This document shows, piece by piece, positions 5,895 through 7,622 of a stretch of 7,622 bases of DNA. The translations under genes were made by a program, and so were the position numbers. Origin of the DNA: CAZEIW01 sp964512305. Its GTDB lineage: Bacteria; Pseudomonadota; Gammaproteobacteria; Burkholderiales; Burkholderiaceae_F. Where the stretch lies: NCBI GenBank assembly GCA_964512305.1, contig CAZEIW010000187.1, positions 1 to 7,622 of the forward strand, written 5' to 3'. Each line of letters starts with the position of its first letter. The stretch's first letter is position 1. The notes beneath the pieces are model-generated. The model saw nothing but the letters and a program-made list of their open reading frames with translations, did no database searches and was not told the DNA's origin.

Positions 5895-7430
5895 TCAACC
5901 GCCTGGCGTGCCCATGCGGCGCTGCAGCCATCGTTCCACCGCCGGGTGCTGCCCGGCCGGGACGTGCAGGCCCAGCTTGGTCCGGCGCCAGAGGATGTCT
6001 TCGGCGCTGCGCGCCCATTCGTGCTCGACCATGTATTCGAGCTCGGCCTCGTACAGCCCGGGCAGGACCGGCGCACCAAGATCGCCCACCGAGCGTGCGG
6101 CGCCCAGCCAGCGTTCCAGCCGTGCCCCATAGGCGTGCGCGCACCGACGCAGCAAGGCCGGCGCCAGCCACGGGTAGCGGCGCTTCAAATCGGCGAGGAA
6201 ACTCTCGAACGCCTGCGGGGCGGGCACGCCTTCCTGCGCCAGATCGCCCCCGGGCAGGACCGCGCGGTGCGTCCACGCGCCGCCGCGCAGTCCCAACCCG
6301 CGCCCGAGGCGATCCACCGCCTCTTCGGCCAGCGTCCGAAACGTCGTGATCTTGCCGCCCAGGACCGTCAGCAGCGGCGCTCCGGCGCCGGCGTCGAATT
6401 CCAGCGCGTAGTCGCGCGTGACCGCGGAGGCGTCGGCGTCGTCCTCGAGCAGGGGACGGACGCCGGCATACGACCACACCACGTCGGCCGGCCCGACGGG
6501 CTGGCGGAAGTAGCGGTTCGCGAGCGCGCACAGATAGCGGGTCTCCTCCGGGTCGATCCGCGCCCGGCCGGGCTCGCCGGCGTAGTCGACGTCGGTCGTG
6601 CCGATCAGCGTGAAGTCGCGTTCGTAAGGGATCGCGAACGCGACGCGCCGGTCCGCTCCCTGGAACAGGTAGGCAAACGGGTGATCGAACAGGCGCGGCA
6701 CCACGATGTGGCTGCCCTTGACGAGCCGCAGGCGCCGGGCGCCGGCGCCGCCGACCGCATCTTCGGCCAGGCTCGCGGCGAAGCTCGCCGCCCAGGGGCC
6801 GCACGCGTTGACCAGGACCCGGGCTCGCAGCTCGAAACGGCCGGCCGCATCGGCGAGCGTCGCGGTCCACACCGCCCCGGTGCGGCGTGCCGCCTCGCAG
6901 CGCGTGCGCGGCATGACGCGGGCACCGCGCTCCCTCGCGTCGATCGCGCACAGCACGACCAGCCGCGCGTCGTCGACACGAACGTCCGAGTAGGCGAAGC
7001 CCTTGGTCAGGCCGGGCCGAAGCGGCGTGCCGGCGGGGTGTGCGCGCAGATCCAGCAGCCCGGAGGGCGGAAGGAACTCGCGCCGTGCAAGATGGTCATA
7101 GAGGAACAGGCCGCAGCGGATCATCCAGGCCGGCCGCATCGAAGGATCGAGCGGCACGACGAAGCGCAGCGGTTGCATGATGTGCGGTGCGCAGGCCAGC
7201 AGCACTTCGCGCTCACGCAGGGCCTTGCGCACCAGGCGGAACTCGGCGTGCTCGAGATAGCGCAGGCCGCCGTGCACGAGCTTGGTCGAGCTCGACGACG
7301 TGTGCGCGCCGAGGTCGTCCTGCTCGCACAGCGCGACCCGCAACCCACGCCCGGCGGCGTCGCGCGCGATGCCCGCGCCGTTGATGCCGCCACCGATGAC
7401 GAGGACGTCGTAGACCAGGCCTGGCGTCAC
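5895..7430 (-). CDS. glpD: Aerobic glycerol-3-phosphate dehydrogenase
   Basis: FAD-dependent, membrane-associated enzyme oxidising sn-glycerol 3-phosphate to dihydroxyacetone phosphate and passing electrons to the quinone pool. The 511-residue protein is close to E. coli GlpD in length. The N-terminal dinucleotide-binding motif GGGINGAG (13-20) is followed by TSSSSTKLVHGGLRYLEH (44-61). Other family blocks are LVNACGPWA (206-214), FTLIGTTDVDY (273-283), YAGVRPLLEDD (321-331) and the second FAD contact LTVLGGKITTFRTLAEE (354-370). The C-terminal cap domain contains VEHEWARSAEDILWRRTKLGL (468-488). The start is GTG at 7430: an in-frame TGA at 7457-7455 excludes any earlier start, and homology begins immediately after. 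A weak GGATGAG lies 6 nt upstream. No glpK, glpF or glpR is present. An array of REP-like repeats begins 23 nt upstream of the start. Confidence 0.96.
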   Translation of the reverse strand: MTPGLVYDVLVIGGGINGAGIARDAAGRGLRVALCEQDDLGAHTSSSSTKLVHGGLRYLEHAEFRLVRKALREREVLLACAPHIMQPLRFVVPLDPSMRPAWMIRCGLFLYDHLARREFLPPSGLLDLRAHPAGTPLRPGLTKGFAYSDVRVDDARLVVLCAIDARERGARVMPRTRCEAARRTGAVWTATLADAAGRFELRARVLVNACGPWAASFAASLAEDAVGGAGARRLRLVKGSHIVVPRLFDHPFAYLFQGADRRVAFAIPYERDFTLIGTTDVDYAGEPGRARIDPEETRYLCALANRYFRQPVGPADVVWSYAGVRPLLEDDADASAVTRDYALEFDAGAGAPLLTVLGGKITTFRTLAEEAVDRLGRGLGLRGGAWTHRAVLPGGDLAQEGVPAPQAFESFLADLKRRYPWLAPALLRRCAHAYGARLERWLGAARSVGDLGAPVLPGLYEAELEYMVEHEWARSAEDILWRRTKLGLHVPAGQHPAVERWLQRRMGTPGG

Positions 7431-7453
7431 GGCAGGCTCATCCGCGACTCGCC

Positions 7454-7538
7454 GTCATCCGGGGGATCCACGTCGGCGCCGGACGAAGCGCTCGCGCCCC
7501 GCACCGACGTGGATGGCCGGGACAAGCCCGGCCATGAC
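7454..7538. repeat. REPIN-like element, left copy
   Basis: Two REP-like units face each other around a spacer. The left unit (7454-7479) begins GTCATCC and continues GGGGGATCCACGTCGGCGC; it is 12 nt shorter than the full unit and has lost the hairpin. The right unit (7501-7538) is inverted and ends GGCCATGAC. It contains a perfect 9-bp hairpin, 7513-7521 with 7527-7535, and a 5-nt ACAAG loop. An 11-bp perfect inverted repeat (7466-7476 with 7504-7514) joins the two units. The ends are GTCAT and ATGAC. The layout matches paired REP sequences (REPINs), which in other bacteria are mobilised by RAYT transposases; none is in this window. Confidence 0.65.
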
Positions 7539-7564
7539 GCTGTTTGGCGACCATACATGAGCGG

Positions 7565-7622
7565 GTCATCCCCGGGCTTGTCCCGGGGATCCACGTCGGC
7601 GCCCGACGAAGCGCTCGCGCCC
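7565..7622. repeat. REPIN-like element, second copy, cut by window end
   Basis: A second forward unit starts with GTCATC at 7565 and carries a full 9-bp hairpin, 7568-7576 with 7582-7590, around CTTGT. From 7585 to 7622 it matches 7462-7499 of the left copy at 37 of 38 positions, including the spacer. The window ends inside the spacer, where an inverted unit would be expected next. It is also an inverted copy of 7501-7538 (33 of 38 positions). Confidence 0.65.

Noticed and set aside
7437..7441. ATG at 7441 as an alternative glpD start
   Set aside because: It is out of frame with glpD and ends at a TGA after four codons.
7513..7590. The REP-like hairpins as a rho-independent terminator of an upstream gene
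   Set aside because: Neither hairpin is followed by a T run on either strand, and the alternating inverted arrangement fits a REPIN better.

Overview
The window is a stretch of very GC-rich chromosomal DNA with strongly G/C-biased third codon positions. The gene families, the TAGAAT-type -10 box and the GC-rich palindromic intergenic repeats fit a beta- or gammaproteobacterium, most likely a Burkholderiales or Xanthomonadales-like organism. This placement is an inference from composition and family content; there is no rRNA or other taxonomic marker here.

Layout, left to right. (1) 1-210 is intergenic and holds a cluster of GC-rich hairpin repeats, one followed on the minus strand by a T run, which could be the terminator of the next gene. 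(2) 211-984, minus: a ZIP-family metal transporter with LIV-1-like signatures and a histidine-rich loop. (3) 985-1166 is a divergent intergenic region with a weak -10 candidate in each direction. (4) 1167-5492, plus: four closely spaced co-directional genes, namely a TldD-type zinc protease subunit, its TldE/PmbA-type partner 7 bp downstream, a MarC-family membrane protein and an arylamine N-acetyltransferase. (5) 5497-5820, minus: a small two-helix membrane protein I do not recognise, convergent with the acetyltransferase with only 4 bp between stop codons. (6) 5895-7430, minus: aerobic glycerol-3-phosphate dehydrogenase (GlpD), starting at GTG. (7) 7431-7622: an array of REP-like hairpins in alternating orientation (REPIN-like), cut by the window end.

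How the genes fit together. TldD and TldE subunits normally form one heteromeric protease, so genes 2635-3957 and 1167-2627 very likely work as a pair. No RiPP precursor or modification enzyme is visible, so the substrate is unknown. MarC and the acetyltransferase share direction and close spacing with the pair, but the sequence does not show a functional link. GlpD feeds glycerol-3-phosphate electrons to the quinone pool; no glpK, glpF or glpR lies in the window. Most genes are ordinary housekeeping or accessory metabolism. The most informative non-coding signal is the repeat array at the right end, where two inverted copies differ by paired, compensatory changes in the hairpin stem. I see no tRNA, rRNA, CRISPR array, transposase or prophage gene.
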